Below, piece by piece: positions 1 to 7,842 of a stretch of DNA of 64,000 nt. The notes under the pieces are model-generated. The model was not told where the DNA came from. It saw only the letters and a list, made by a program, of their open reading frames with translations, and ran no database searches. Made by a program: the position numbers and the translations under genes. This DNA comes from Dyadobacter chenwenxiniae (GTDB lineage: Bacteria; Bacteroidota; Bacteroidia; Cytophagales; Spirosomataceae), in the NCBI RefSeq assembly GCF_022869785.1, contig NZ_CP094997.1, forward strand, positions 1,612,001 to 1,676,000. The letters are read 5' to 3'. The first letter of the stretch is position 1; each line of letters opens with the position of its first letter.

Positions 1-74
1 AATTTATATATTAGCTTGCGCATTGCCACCAGAATATCCTGATTTAATTAAGTCTGACGAAAGCATTCAGAAAT

Positions 75-863
75 ATGAAAACGGAGATCCCAACGCCCTT
101 TAAGGGTTGTTCGCCAGTCAATGGCCTTAAAATGTATTACGAAATCCACGGCGAAGGGAAACCGCTTGTGTTGATTCACGGTGGCGGATCTACAATTGAA
201 ACAACGTTTGGCCGGGTGCTGGACGAACTCGCTAAAAATTACCAGGTGATCGCTGTTGAACTGGAAGCACATGGAAGGACCGGCGATAGGGGAGTGCCGC
301 TCAGTTTTGAGCAGGACGCGGACGACGTGGCTGGTTTGCTTAAAAATCTGAATATTCAAAAGGCGGATATTTTTGGATTCAGCAACGGAGGCACAACCGG
401 CTTTCAAATTGCCATACGCCATCCCGAAATTGTAAACAAACTCATCGTCGCTTCGGCCATTTTCAAAAAGGGCGGAGCGCCGGAAGTGATCTGGGATTTC
501 ATACGGAACGGGAGCCTGGATAGTATGCCGCAACAATTGAAAGACGGATTCAAGGAAGTTAATCAAAATGCGCAGGCCCTCCACACAATGTTCACACGCG
601 ATCAGGAGCGGATGAACACATTTAAGGACATTTCCGAACATTTGATTGCCGGTATCAAAGCCAAAACATTGATCCTGGTGGGCGATAACGACGTCACAAA
701 GCCTGAACACGCACTGGAAATGCACCGCCTGATCGCAGGCTCCGAACTGATGATCATCCCCGGCGGCCACGGCGACTACATCGGCGAAATCACCACACTC
801 GGCAACGGTCCCACTGCATACAGCCATGTTACAGGGCTGATCGAGCGGTTTTTGACAGATTAA
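75..863 (+). CDS. Alpha/beta hydrolase fold protein
   Basis: A 262-residue single-domain alpha/beta hydrolase without a signal peptide, so probably cytoplasmic. The oxyanion-hole motif HGGG lies at about residues 35-38 and the nucleophile elbow GFSNGG puts the catalytic serine at 103. The acid is probably Asp204 or Asp206 (LVGDNDVT) and the base His232 (GGHGDY). The fold covers esterases, lipases and C-C bond hydrolases, and the substrate cannot be told from sequence. The gene stands alone, and a hairpin (932-956) follows the stop codon. The ATG at 75 leaves the usual short N-terminus before the first beta strand. Confidence 0.85.
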   Translation: MKTEIPTPFKGCSPVNGLKMYYEIHGEGKPLVLIHGGGSTIETTFGRVLDELAKNYQVIAVELEAHGRTGDRGVPLSFEQDADDVAGLLKNLNIQKADIFGFSNGGTTGFQIAIRHPEIVNKLIVASAIFKKGGAPEVIWDFIRNGSLDSMPQQLKDGFKEVNQNAQALHTMFTRDQERMNTFKDISEHLIAGIKAKTLILVGDNDVTKPEHALEMHRLIAGSELMIIPGGHGDYIGEITTLGNGPTAYSHVTGLIERFLTD

Positions 864-1126
864 CCTACACAATTTTACACGCGCCTTCGGAATTGCCGTA
901 AGAACATTTAAATGATCTGCTGGCTTAAAAAGTGCTCTCAGGCCCTCTCAGAGCACCTGTATACTTTATGTATACCTGCCCGATTGCGCCTGTTCACCTT
1001 TTATGCACCCCTGAAAATAGGCGCGGCAGCACGTGACCGCTAAGTTTGCATTGTCTTAACCAAGAGCAGAAATCGGGTTAGGCATTTGCAAACCATAATT
1101 TTTTAAAAGCAAAAAATCTAAATGCC
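864..1126. other. Intergenic region with hairpins and a -7 element
   Basis: No gene is seen here. An inverted repeat with 7-bp arms (932-938 and 950-956, GTGCTCT/AGAGCAC) follows the hydrolase gene but lacks a T-tract, so it is only a weak terminator candidate. Two GTATAC palindromes (959-964 and 970-975) lie just beyond. TAAGTTTG at 1041-1048 matches the Bacteroidota -7 consensus TAnnTTTG and could serve the lipoprotein gene that starts at 1127. No clear -33 TTG was found at the expected spacing. Confidence 0.4.
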
Positions 1127-1714
1127 ATGAAAAATTTTATCCTTACTGCCGCTTACGTTATTCTATCCTTTTTTCTTTTCTGCTGCAATGAACCTGATCC
1201 GCAGCCATCATCCGCTCAGGGCGCTGAGTATATGGCTGAGGCGCAGTCCGTGCCAGTTACTGCTGCTATGCAGATTGGCGGAGATCCCACAACTGACCGC
1301 CCGCCACTGCGAAGTAAATTCGAGTGGAAGCTTATGACCACGGCAACGCTGCCCTACAAAAAAGGATTAAAACTCACTGCCCCGTTTGCCGTGGTCAACG
1401 AAGATGCCGGGGACATTAGCTGGGGTAGGTATTACGGCTGTTACGATGAGTTAAAGGCCTTGACGATGCCTTTTGCTGAATTAGGTGTTGTTGACGTAAA
1501 AACCGTTACGACAGAGTCACTCAAACCAAAAACCTATTATAAAGGATGGATATCCACGGCACCGGCCAATTCAACATTCTGGGAGAATGAAATGCCTGAT
1601 GGCGCCGTATTAGCATTCAAGGATAGCAAAGGGAAGTTCGCGCTAGTAAAGATCAAAAGCACGTATCCGCTTGTTCTGGAAATCTACTTCGAGCATTACT
1701 ACACGATTTATTGA
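1127..1714 (+). CDS. Putative lipoprotein of unknown function
   Basis: A 195-residue protein that I do not recognise. It opens with a hydrophobic signal segment ending in two cysteines (Cys19, Cys20) followed by NEPDPQP. This looks like a lipoprotein signal, though the residues before Cys do not fit the ideal lipobox, so lipidation is probable rather than certain. The mature part is globular and rich in aromatic residues after a Ser/Pro/Ala-rich linker (about 25-65). There are no repeats or known catalytic motifs. It is transcribed alone, probably from the -7 element at 1041-1048. Confidence 0.7.
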   Translation: MKNFILTAAYVILSFFLFCCNEPDPQPSSAQGAEYMAEAQSVPVTAAMQIGGDPTTDRPPLRSKFEWKLMTTATLPYKKGLKLTAPFAVVNEDAGDISWGRYYGCYDELKALTMPFAELGVVDVKTVTTESLKPKTYYKGWISTAPANSTFWENEMPDGAVLAFKDSKGKFALVKIKSTYPLVLEIYFEHYYTIY

Positions 1715-1867
1715 GCGATGATTTTATTCTGTTAAGCAGTAATCGCGTGGTTTTGAAGGCCACTCACATGATATCTGCGGCTAGACAGATGTGGAAGAAG
1801 TCCTGGATTTTGTGAATCAGTGGGCGGAGTTGTATAGAATTCAAATGGTGTAACGCGGCAAAATGGC

Positions 1868-1899
1868 GGCAAAGCCAGGCAGTTTGGCCTGGCTTTGCC
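1868..1899 (-). terminator. Hairpin downstream of the NmrA-like gene
   Basis: A perfect 13-bp inverted repeat (arms 1868-1880 and 1887-1899, loop of six bases) lies about 20 bp beyond the stop of the minus-strand gene at 1920. On the minus strand a TTTT follows a few bases after the right arm. This fits an intrinsic terminator for the oxidoreductase gene, and the stem could also act on transcripts from the other strand. Confidence 0.6.
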
Positions 1900-1919
1900 A
1901 CTATGTCGTTAATTACTTA

Positions 1920-2741
1920 CTATGCCGGCTGGCTCCAAATGCCAGTTAAGGCTGTCTTCCTGACAAATTCAGAGAAATCCGTCGGCTTTCTTCCTAATGC
2001 ATCTTCCACACCTCCGGATAAATATTCGTTACGTCCGTCCAGCACTTCGGTAAATAAGTATTTTAACAGCGAGATGATGTCTGCCGGAACGTGATATTTT
2101 TTGAGCACTGCAACATATTCCTCTGGTGTGATTTCCTGATATACAATGTTCCGATCCGTTGCTTTGGCTATTTCCTGAACCGCTTCACCGAAAGTCATGA
2201 GCCTTGGACCGGTGACTTCGTACACTTTGCGGCTGTGTTTACCATCGGTAAGGGCGGCAACTGCCACATCTGCTATATCATCCGTATCAATAAAAGGCTC
2301 GCGCATACCGCCCACGGGCAACATAACGTAGCCAGCGGCAACCGCGTCGACCAAAAAGCTTTCACTGAAATTCTGGTTGAAAAAACTGGCGCGCACAATG
2401 GTCCAGTCCAGGCCGGAGGCCATTACGATCTGCTCACATTCCTGCGCTTCTTCTTCGCCGCGTCCCGAAAGTAAAACCAGCTTTGTAACGCCAGCATCTG
2501 CTGCTGCTTTTGTGAAAGAGCCTATTCGCGCTGTTGCGCCAGGCGCGGCAAGGTCGGGTTGATATGAAACGTAGACCTGGTCAACGCCTTCGAGTGCGGC
2601 GTTCCAGGTTGATGTGTCTTCCCAATCGAACGCCGGCGAAGCTGAGCGCGAGCCGATTCTTATATCCGCATTGTGGCTTTGTAATCTTTCTGCGACCTTC
2701 CGGCCTGTTTTTCCGTTTCCTCCTAATACCAGAGTTTTCAT
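1920..2741 (-). CDS. NmrA-like NAD(P)-binding oxidoreductase
   Basis: A 273-residue atypical short-chain dehydrogenase. The N-terminal Rossmann motif GGNGKTGR (about residues 8-15) binds NAD(P). There is no YxxxK catalytic pair of classical SDRs, which puts it in the NmrA/TMR group whose members are redox sensors or quinone and azo reductases. Residues 90-110 (LVLLSGRGEEEAQ, then WTIVRASFF) match the pattern of NmrA-like proteins. The divergence point is the AraC gene directly upstream on the same strand, which probably regulates it. A -7 element (TAGTTTTG, 2776-2783) gives the gene its own promoter. Confidence 0.85.
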   Translation of the reverse strand: MKTLVLGGNGKTGRKVAERLQSHNADIRIGSRSASPAFDWEDTSTWNAALEGVDQVYVSYQPDLAAPGATARIGSFTKAAADAGVTKLVLLSGRGEEEAQECEQIVMASGLDWTIVRASFFNQNFSESFLVDAVAAGYVMLPVGGMREPFIDTDDIADVAVAALTDGKHSRKVYEVTGPRLMTFGEAVQEIAKATDRNIVYQEITPEEYVAVLKKYHVPADIISLLKYLFTEVLDGRNEYLSGGVEDALGRKPTDFSEFVRKTALTGIWSQPA

Positions 2742-2775
2742 GAGCTAATTGTTTTGATTCAATATTAATTTTGAT

Positions 2776-2783
2776 CAAAACTA
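2776..2783 (-). promoter_or_regulatory. -7 promoter element for the NmrA-like gene
   Basis: Read on the minus strand this is TAGTTTTG, an exact match to TAnnTTTG, 35 bp upstream of the ATG at 2741. It suggests the gene can be transcribed independently of the AraC gene that ends at 2799. No matching -33 TTG was seen. Confidence 0.45.
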
Positions 2784-2798
2784 CTGCCGGGGAAAACC

Positions 2799-3599
2799 CT
2801 AAACTTGGATAAAACCGTCAGATGATTTGTTTTCTGAAATTTTTTTCGATTTGTAAGCGCGTGGTGTAATGCTGGTGAATTCCTTGAAGTTTCGTACGAA
2901 ATGAGATTGATCCGAATATCCATTCTCGTAAGCAACATCGGATAATTTCTCGTAAGCGCCCTTGTCCATTTGTCGGATGGACGAATGAAAGCGGATGATC
3001 TTTGAAAATAATTTGGGCGGAACACCAACTTGCCTGGAAAATTTCCGTTCGAATGTACGCTCCGACATTTCCGTGGTTTCCTGCAAGTCTTTAATCGTAT
3101 AGGTGCCGTTGGAACTCATAATAAAAGTCGTCATATGCTGAATTTGCAGGTCCGTATTAGCAGAAGAGGCTTGTTTTGTGAGGAATGTCTCCATGATCCG
3201 GACCTGTTCTTCCGTAGAAACAGCCTGGGCCAGTTCGCTTTCAACTTCTTTGGAGCAGGCCGAATAAGTGCGCATATCTAGGCAAGTGTCGGTTAATTCA
3301 CTGGCGTTAAGGCCAAACAATGCATGAATCGCGTACGGATACAACACAAATACGATCATTTTGTAACTGCCCGAACATTTCATTTCAATCGGCTTTACCG
3401 TTTGACCATACAAAAGGAAGCTGGATAATGCTTTGTCCCCGATGAAGACCCCGGATTCTGTTTGCTGAAACATCAGGCCGGAACAGCCGTCTGCAAAAAA
3501 TTTGAGTGAATGATCTGTTTTGTCAATGTCCTGGTTTTCCAGGATCCAAATGTTCTTAATGTACTTGCTTAGTGCTGATCTTCTGATAATTGGCTTCAT
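2799..3599 (-). CDS. AraC family transcriptional regulator (DUF6597-like N-terminus)
   Basis: A 266-residue regulator with an N-terminal ligand or oligomerisation domain of the DUF6597 type (about 1-140) and a C-terminal AraC/XylS double helix-turn-helix (about 160-255). The second helix-turn-helix carries the classic sequence pattern ending in SQSHFVRNFKEFTSITPRAY. It lies 57 bp upstream of the NmrA-like oxidoreductase on the same strand, an arrangement often seen for a regulator and its target. The effector is unknown. Confidence 0.85.
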   Translation of the reverse strand: MKPIIRRSALSKYIKNIWILENQDIDKTDHSLKFFADGCSGLMFQQTESGVFIGDKALSSFLLYGQTVKPIEMKCSGSYKMIVFVLYPYAIHALFGLNASELTDTCLDMRTYSACSKEVESELAQAVSTEEQVRIMETFLTKQASSANTDLQIQHMTTFIMSSNGTYTIKDLQETTEMSERTFERKFSRQVGVPPKLFSKIIRFHSSIRQMDKGAYEKLSDVAYENGYSDQSHFVRNFKEFTSITPRAYKSKKISENKSSDGFIQV

Positions 3600-3909
3600 G
3601 GCTGGGCTGTATAGTTTTAAAGTGTAAGCAATAATGTCCGTTCAGGTTTTTATCCTGGTAAATATAAGAACCGGCTGCTCTCGCAAATTGAACAAAACCG
3701 ACAAATCGGCGGCTATTTACCGATTACTAACTGAGCCCCGCCAGTCAATCAACGGCTTTGACAACAAATTGCTATTAGCGTTTATTTGTAACGGCTTAAT
3801 AAAGTTCTGGTACACACACTATATTTCACTATGCATACACTATACTTTTTTTGGATATCACAGTCATACAAGTTCCCGATTTTGCCCAAAGCGCCGGGTG
3901 TAACATACA
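3600..3909. other. Intergenic region, 310 bp, no gene seen
   Basis: Between the AraC gene and the VOC gene. An 89-codon plus-strand frame (3634-3903) has no homology I recognise, many Cys, His and Tyr residues, and no sensible start context, so I do not call it. The stretch from 3815 to 3860 is AT-rich. It presumably holds the AraC promoter. Confidence 0.4.
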
Positions 3910-4296
3910 TTAATGTTGCTCGGCAATTTGAATCAGGTTTCCACAGGTGTCTTCAAATATAGCAATGGTGACATTGCCCATTTTTACCGGCTCACCTTTG
4001 AATTTCACGCCGAGCTCCAAAAGCTTGTCGTAGGTTTCCTGAATATCATCCACGCCAAACATGGTTGCTGGAATGTTGGCATCAAATAGTTCTTTCTGAT
4101 AAACCCTGGCCGGGCCAAAAGCCATCGGTTCAAGCAACAGCTCGACGCTGTGCTCGTCTTCCGGTGACACCACAGTCAGCCAATTATATTCTCCAACGGG
4201 GATATCCGATTTCACCCGGAAGCCTAATTTTTCCGTGTAAAAATTTCTAGCTTTTTCCTGGTCATCGACCATAACGCTTGTTACAATAATTTTCAT
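3910..4296 (-). CDS. VOC family protein (glyoxalase/bleomycin-resistance fold)
   Basis: A 128-residue vicinal-oxygen-chelate protein. It has the paired beta-alpha-beta-beta-beta modules of the fold, beginning with MVDDQEKARNFYTEKLGF and ending with the EDTCGNLIQI segment that normally supplies a metal-ligand acid. Members include glyoxalases, dioxygenases and drug-binding proteins, and the substrate is open. It sits 40 bp downstream of the DUF4199 gene on the same strand, so the LuxR, DUF4199 and VOC genes may be one unit. Confidence 0.85.
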   Translation of the reverse strand: MKIIVTSVMVDDQEKARNFYTEKLGFRVKSDIPVGEYNWLTVVSPEDEHSVELLLEPMAFGPARVYQKELFDANIPATMFGVDDIQETYDKLLELGVKFKGEPVKMGNVTIAIFEDTCGNLIQIAEQH

Positions 4297-4336
4297 TTTA
4301 ATTATATGTTTGGTTCAAATTAGAAAGTGAGACGGA

Positions 4337-4873
4337 TCAGATGATGGGAAGCGATTGCGATGGTTTCTTTTTGAGAATCAATGCGCTAAGTAGTGAGACA
4401 ATAAGACCGATCGGCAAGATTTCAGCATAGGTAAAAAGAATGACCATCAGCGGGCTCTTGTACATTTCACGGTAGCCGTCCATTTCAACGGACTTTTCCT
4501 GTAATTCCTGCGCGGTCGCTCCTTCACGTTGCAATTCGCGCATGACGTGTGTTGTGTAGCGTTCCATAAATTCCGGGACGAACAAATAATAATCGATTAG
4601 CCAGACGATTACGTAGACAGTGGAAGCAATTAATGTAATGAGTAAGCCAATCTGCAGGGCCTTTCCAAATGTGACAAAGCCGCCATTGAATTTGTCCCTG
4701 AAATTTTTTATACCCACAAAAATCAAGGAAAAAGAAAGGAGCATAGCCGCATAGCCTAGCAGCATATTGCCTTCAAAATCACTCGTTGAATAGCATACGG
4801 CAACGGACGAAACCATGAATGTGGATACAATGATCCCGGATATCAGGCCGCAGACTACAATAATCTTTTTCAT
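4337..4873 (-). CDS. DUF4199 domain-containing membrane protein
   Basis: A 178-residue integral membrane protein with about four transmembrane helices (roughly residues 5-27, 38-57, 70-95 and 142-166) and a charged loop between the third and fourth (about 100-135). This layout and the sequence FGKALQIGLLITLIAS fit DUF4199, a Bacteroidota family of unknown function. It lies between a membrane-tethered LuxR-type regulator and a VOC protein on the same strand. A regulatory or stress role is possible, but nothing in the sequence fixes it. Confidence 0.8.
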   Translation of the reverse strand: MKKIIVVCGLISGIIVSTFMVSSVAVCYSTSDFEGNMLLGYAAMLLSFSLIFVGIKNFRDKFNGGFVTFGKALQIGLLITLIASTVYVIVWLIDYYLFVPEFMERYTTHVMRELQREGATAQELQEKSVEMDGYREMYKSPLMVILFTYAEILPIGLIVSLLSALILKKKPSQSLPII

Positions 4874-4992
4874 AAAAGCGATCGTTTAATTAGGTTGTGC
4901 TGCAAAATAGAAGACCTGACCGCCAATTTAACTCATACTTTCGGGTGATTTTTAGAATGGATTCGATAATTCATACAAAAGTATGACTTCGC

Positions 4993-5463
4993 TTATGGGA
5001 TGAGGCTCAGCCTTTTGGCTTTTTCGACAGCTTGCGTGCGACTTTTCACTTCCAGCTTTTCAAATAGTTTGGAGGAATGTGTTTTTATGGTGTTGAGTGA
5101 AACGAAAAGCGCACCAGCTATTTCCTGATTGCTCAATCCTTCCGCAATAAGGCCGAGGACTTCGAGCTCTCTTTTGCTCAAACCCAGCCGCGCTTGTTCC
5201 CGCGCATTGAATTGGAAATCTTCCGCTTTAATAAAAACTTCCTTTTCGACGATAACGGTCTCGACTTCCGGTTTCATCAGTTTGAGTGCGAGCCAAATGC
5301 CCAGACCAGTAAAAAGGAGTGCTATGGCGCCCGCATAGATCTCGAAAATGTGGTTAATAATAATGAAGCGAAGTTCCAGCCACTTCAACAAGAACAACAA
5401 CAAGGCCAGTGAAATGCCGTATAGAATGGTCGGTTTGTGTTTGTTAAAAAGCGCCCGGTTCAT
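4993..5463 (-). CDS. Membrane-anchored LuxR-type HTH regulator
   Basis: A 156-residue protein with two N-terminal transmembrane helices (about residues 10-30 and 35-58), a short linker, and a C-terminal LuxR/FixJ helix-turn-helix (about 90-150; motifs LSKRELEVLGLIAEGLSN and SLNTIKTHSSKLFEKL). There is no receiver or ligand-binding domain, so the sensor part must be the membrane segment itself or a partner. I chose the second ATG (5463) because a TAnnTTTG element at 5494-5501 covers the upstream ATG at 5496. The DUF4199 membrane protein encoded downstream is the obvious partner candidate. Confidence 0.8.
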   Translation of the reverse strand: MNRALFNKHKPTILYGISLALLLFLLKWLELRFIIINHIFEIYAGAIALLFTGLGIWLALKLMKPEVETVIVEKEVFIKAEDFQFNAREQARLGLSKRELEVLGLIAEGLSNQEIAGALFVSLNTIKTHSSKLFEKLEVKSRTQAVEKAKRLSLIP

Positions 5464-5493
5464 CAATGAATAGTTTTTCCGTTGTAAGCACTT

Positions 5494-5501
5494 CAAAAAT
5501 A
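5494..5501 (-). promoter_or_regulatory. -7 promoter element for the LuxR-type gene
   Basis: On the minus strand it reads TATTTTTG, matching TAnnTTTG, 31 bp upstream of the chosen ATG at 5463. It overlaps the alternative start at 5496 and so argues against that start. Confidence 0.45.
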
Positions 5502-5654
5502 CTATTTATGCTTATTCAGGAGGACACCTATTTCAAAGTCTTGAACACGGTTAAGTATAGGTTAGTAACAGCGCCTTTCATACCCTAATAATAAGCTTCC
5601 CACATATCATACTTATTATTAATAATATAAATATAAAAAGTATTTTATGTATCA

Positions 5655-5682
5655 TAAAAAAAGCCGTGCATTTATGCACGGC
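5655..5682 (-). terminator. Intrinsic terminator of the histone-like gene
   Basis: An 8-bp perfect stem (5663-5670 and 5675-5682, GCCGTGCA/TGCACGGC) with a four-base loop, followed on the minus strand by seven T residues. It lies 20 bp past the stop codon at 5703, a textbook rho-independent terminator. Confidence 0.85.
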
Positions 5683-5702
5683 CCCTTTACTGCTTCCTCA
5701 AT

Positions 5703-6308
5703 CTATTTCGAGATAAATTTGTTAAAACGGCTTTCCTTCCCGTCTGCCGTCTCTGTTTGATGCAGGAATTGAAGATTTCCCTCGTCAAATTTCTGGAAGA
5801 ATTCGTCCCAGCTGATTTCCTCTAGCGTGTCATCTCCTGAATATCCAGGGAAGTCAATTCGGAGTATTCCGGCATCGGATTTCTTTTTATTGGTGCCTTT
5901 AACAGTTGCCGGCTTTCCGCCGCGCTGTTCTACCCAGGCACGGATCTCATCGTGATTGGTCGTTGTATTGGATTTGGAATCCGAGTCGCTGGCCTTTTTA
6001 CCACTACTTTTAGAAGTGCTTTTCGGCGCTGACTTGGCGGCCGTTTTTGCCGCAGGTTTATCGGCGCTTTTTGTGGCTCCTTTCTCCGTGTCTGCCTTCT
6101 TTGCAGCCGTTTTTGTTTCTGCCTTATCGGCAGTTGCTTTCTTTGGAGCTGTTTTCGTTTCAGCTGTTTTCGTTGCAGATTTATCTGCGGACGCTTTCTT
6201 TGGAGCTGTTTTTGTCTCGCCTTTTGCAGCGGTCGATTTGGACGCTGTTTTGGTTGCCCCCTTTGGTGCGGTTTTCTTTGTATTGGTTTTTGCTGTTGCA
6301 GTAGCCAT
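5703..6308 (-). CDS. Histone H1-like Lys/Ala-rich protein with conserved C-terminal domain
   Basis: A 201-residue two-part protein. Residues 1-115 are a low-complexity Lys/Ala/Thr tail with repeated KTAPKKA-like units, as in histone H1 and bacterial Hc1-type proteins, and very basic, so nucleic-acid binding is likely. Residues 119-201 form a compact domain (HDEIRAWVEQRGG, then ILRIDFPGY, then ISWDEFFQKFDE). I recall this as a widespread small uncharacterised bacterial domain, sometimes mislabelled as a glucan-branching enzyme. The start at 6308 is preferred over one 25 codons upstream because that extension would overlap the terminator of the gene upstream. An intrinsic terminator follows the gene. 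Confidence 0.8.
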   Translation of the reverse strand: MATATAKTNTKKTAPKGATKTASKSTAAKGETKTAPKKASADKSATKTAETKTAPKKATADKAETKTAAKKADTEKGATKSADKPAAKTAAKSAPKSTSKSSGKKASDSDSKSNTTTNHDEIRAWVEQRGGKPATVKGTNKKKSDAGILRIDFPGYSGDDTLEEISWDEFFQKFDEGNLQFLHQTETADGKESRFNKFISK

Positions 6309-6365
6309 GGTTTTTTCTAATTTGTTGATGTATATATTATATAAAAAAGCATGCCGAGCAATGAC

Positions 6366-6398
6366 AAAAAAAGGTGCATCCAACTGAATGGATACACC
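6366..6398 (-). terminator. Intrinsic terminator of the coiled-coil protein gene
   Basis: Inverted repeat 6373-6382 and 6389-6398 (10 bp with one mismatch) followed on the minus strand by seven T residues. It lies 23 bp downstream of the stop at 6422 and separates this gene from the histone-like gene. Confidence 0.8.
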
Positions 6399-6421
6399 CG
6401 TGAAAGAAGGGGGTCATGTGA

Positions 6422-6886
6422 TTAGTTTGAAGAAGCCCCGCCTTGCATATTGGCTAATTTCGCTTCATCGTCAGCAATTCTTCTTCTTAGTGACTCAATA
6501 TCTTTTTTCAGGTCGTCGAGATGGTCTGAGGCCTTTCTGGCGCGTTTTGCATCTTTTCTGGCACCGCTTGCGCTGTTCCCGGCTCGCCTGGCTAATTTTT
6601 TGTCCTGCGGATCGCTGCCTAATCTTTCAGCATTCTTCTGGTTGTCATCGGCTGAACGCTGCGCTTGTTCGGCTGTTTTTTCGACCTCGCGTGTTGCGCT
6701 TTCCAGCTCATTTTCGAGCTTTGCCAGTTCCAATTTGCGTTCATTCAATTTTTTGCTAATCTCAATGTTCTCTTTTTGCTCTTTGAGCATATTTAGAGAA
6801 TCCTTGGAAACAACCTGGGCAGCTAGCGGCAGGGTAATAGAGAGGAGCCCCAGCATTGTGAGTATTCCGATGGTTTTTATTTTCAT
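6422..6886 (-). CDS. Secreted coiled-coil protein of unknown function
   Basis: A 154-residue protein with a clear Sec signal peptide (about 1-23, ending LPLAAQ) and then an almost entirely charged, heptad-like helical sequence (about 28-145) rich in Lys, Glu, Ala and Arg. This predicts a periplasmic coiled coil. There are no cysteines, lipobox or enzyme motifs. It is flanked by its own terminator and so is probably a single-gene unit. I do not recognise a family. Confidence 0.75.
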   Translation of the reverse strand: MKIKTIGILTMLGLLSITLPLAAQVVSKDSLNMLKEQKENIEISKKLNERKLELAKLENELESATREVEKTAEQAQRSADDNQKNAERLGSDPQDKKLARRAGNSASGARKDAKRARKASDHLDDLKKDIESLRRRIADDEAKLANMQGGASSN

Positions 6887-6978
6887 AACATTTTAGAGTA
6901 AGATTACCAGCACATTGCAATAATCGTGCCCAAAAATATTGTTTTTAAGCTGGCTGAAAAGGCTTTTTTTAGGAATTA

Positions 6979-6986
6979 TAACTTTG
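6979..6986 (+). promoter_or_regulatory. -7 promoter element abutting a start codon
   Basis: TAACTTTG, an exact TAnnTTTG match, ends only five bases before the ATG at 6992. Transcription starting 6-8 bases downstream would give a leaderless or nearly leaderless mRNA. The same arrangement occurs at 17661-17668. Confidence 0.45.
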
Positions 6987-6991
6987 CGTTT

Positions 6992-7837
6992 ATGGTTGAC
7001 AGGTTATTGCTACTAAAAATTAGCCATACATTGAAAAATTCTCTAAAAGCATTATTGCTCGCTTTGGGAATGACTCTGACAGCCTGCGAGGGCGTATTTC
7101 AGTACAATCCCAATCAAGTAATCTTTAAGGATAGCGAGACCAATCTAAATCAGAAAAATATTGAGCGTATCAAAGCCATTCCGTTGAAAGACACGGTTCG
7201 GTTTATCCTTATGGGCGATACGCAGCGCTGGTATGACGAAACGGACGCGTTTATAAAAAGCGCCAACAGCCAGAAAGACATTGCATTTGTGCTGCATGCA
7301 GGCGACATCTCCGACTTCGGCCTTTCGCAGGAGTTTAAGTGGGTGAATGAGATCATGATCAAACTGAAATGCCCTTACCTGACCGTCATTGGCAATCATG
7401 ACCTCGTTGCTAACGGTCCGGCAGCCTACCGGAAGATTTACGGGCCGATGGATTACTCGTTTGAGTACGGCGATAACAAATTCATCTTTATTAATACAAA
7501 TTCGCGTGAGTACATCTTCAATGGTGCGGTTCCGGATTTGAACTGGCTGAAATCTCAGCTAGCCGATAATCACGATAACAAAAATGCAATCGTCGTTGCG
7601 CACATTCCGCCTTTCGACGGCGATTTTGATCCCAAGTTACAAGAGGGTTACGCCGGGCTTTTGGCCAACGATCCCAATGTAAAATTCACGCTTTACGGTC
7701 ATCAGCATACATTCAGGGACGGAGATTTCTATGGGGACGGCGTTCACTATTACCTTACAACCAGCACCGGTGAACGTGGCTACTGGCTTTTTACAACCTG
7801 GAAGGGTGGTTACAAAGCAGAAAAGATGACATACTGA
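6992..7837 (+). CDS. Metallophosphoesterase lipoprotein
   Basis: A 281-residue calcineurin-like phosphoesterase. The metal-binding motifs appear in order: MGDTQ (first block, Asp), HAGDISDFG, GNHD, and the His-rich LYGHQH block near the C-terminus. The N-terminus is a lipoprotein signal (LLALGMTLTAC, Cys at about residue 32), so it is probably anchored in the envelope. I chose the ATG at 6992 rather than an upstream one because it gives a normal signal peptide and follows a promoter element. The stop is five bases before the next ATG, so the two genes form an operon. Confidence 0.85.
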   Translation: MVDRLLLLKISHTLKNSLKALLLALGMTLTACEGVFQYNPNQVIFKDSETNLNQKNIERIKAIPLKDTVRFILMGDTQRWYDETDAFIKSANSQKDIAFVLHAGDISDFGLSQEFKWVNEIMIKLKCPYLTVIGNHDLVANGPAAYRKIYGPMDYSFEYGDNKFIFINTNSREYIFNGAVPDLNWLKSQLADNHDNKNAIVVAHIPPFDGDFDPKLQEGYAGLLANDPNVKFTLYGHQHTFRDGDFYGDGVHYYLTTSTGERGYWLFTTWKGGYKAEKMTY

Positions 7838-7842
7838 TTGCC

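Noticed and set aside
48..872. Long minus-strand reading frame opposite the alpha/beta hydrolase
   Set aside because: It is antisense to a gene with intact catalytic motifs and encodes a Cys/His-rich sequence without any family signature.
3634..3903. Small plus-strand gene between the AraC and VOC genes
   Set aside because: No recognisable protein, poor start context and unusual amino-acid content.
6000..6300. DNA tandem repeats resembling a repeat array
   Set aside because: The periodicity comes from repeated Lys-Thr-Ala codons within one protein; spacers and repeat lengths do not fit CRISPR.
5956..6387. Plus-strand hydrophobic reading frame across the histone-like gene
   Set aside because: It is the mirror of Lys/Ala codons and gives a repetitive Phe/Val/Ala protein. 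The minus-strand gene has the conserved domain and a terminator.
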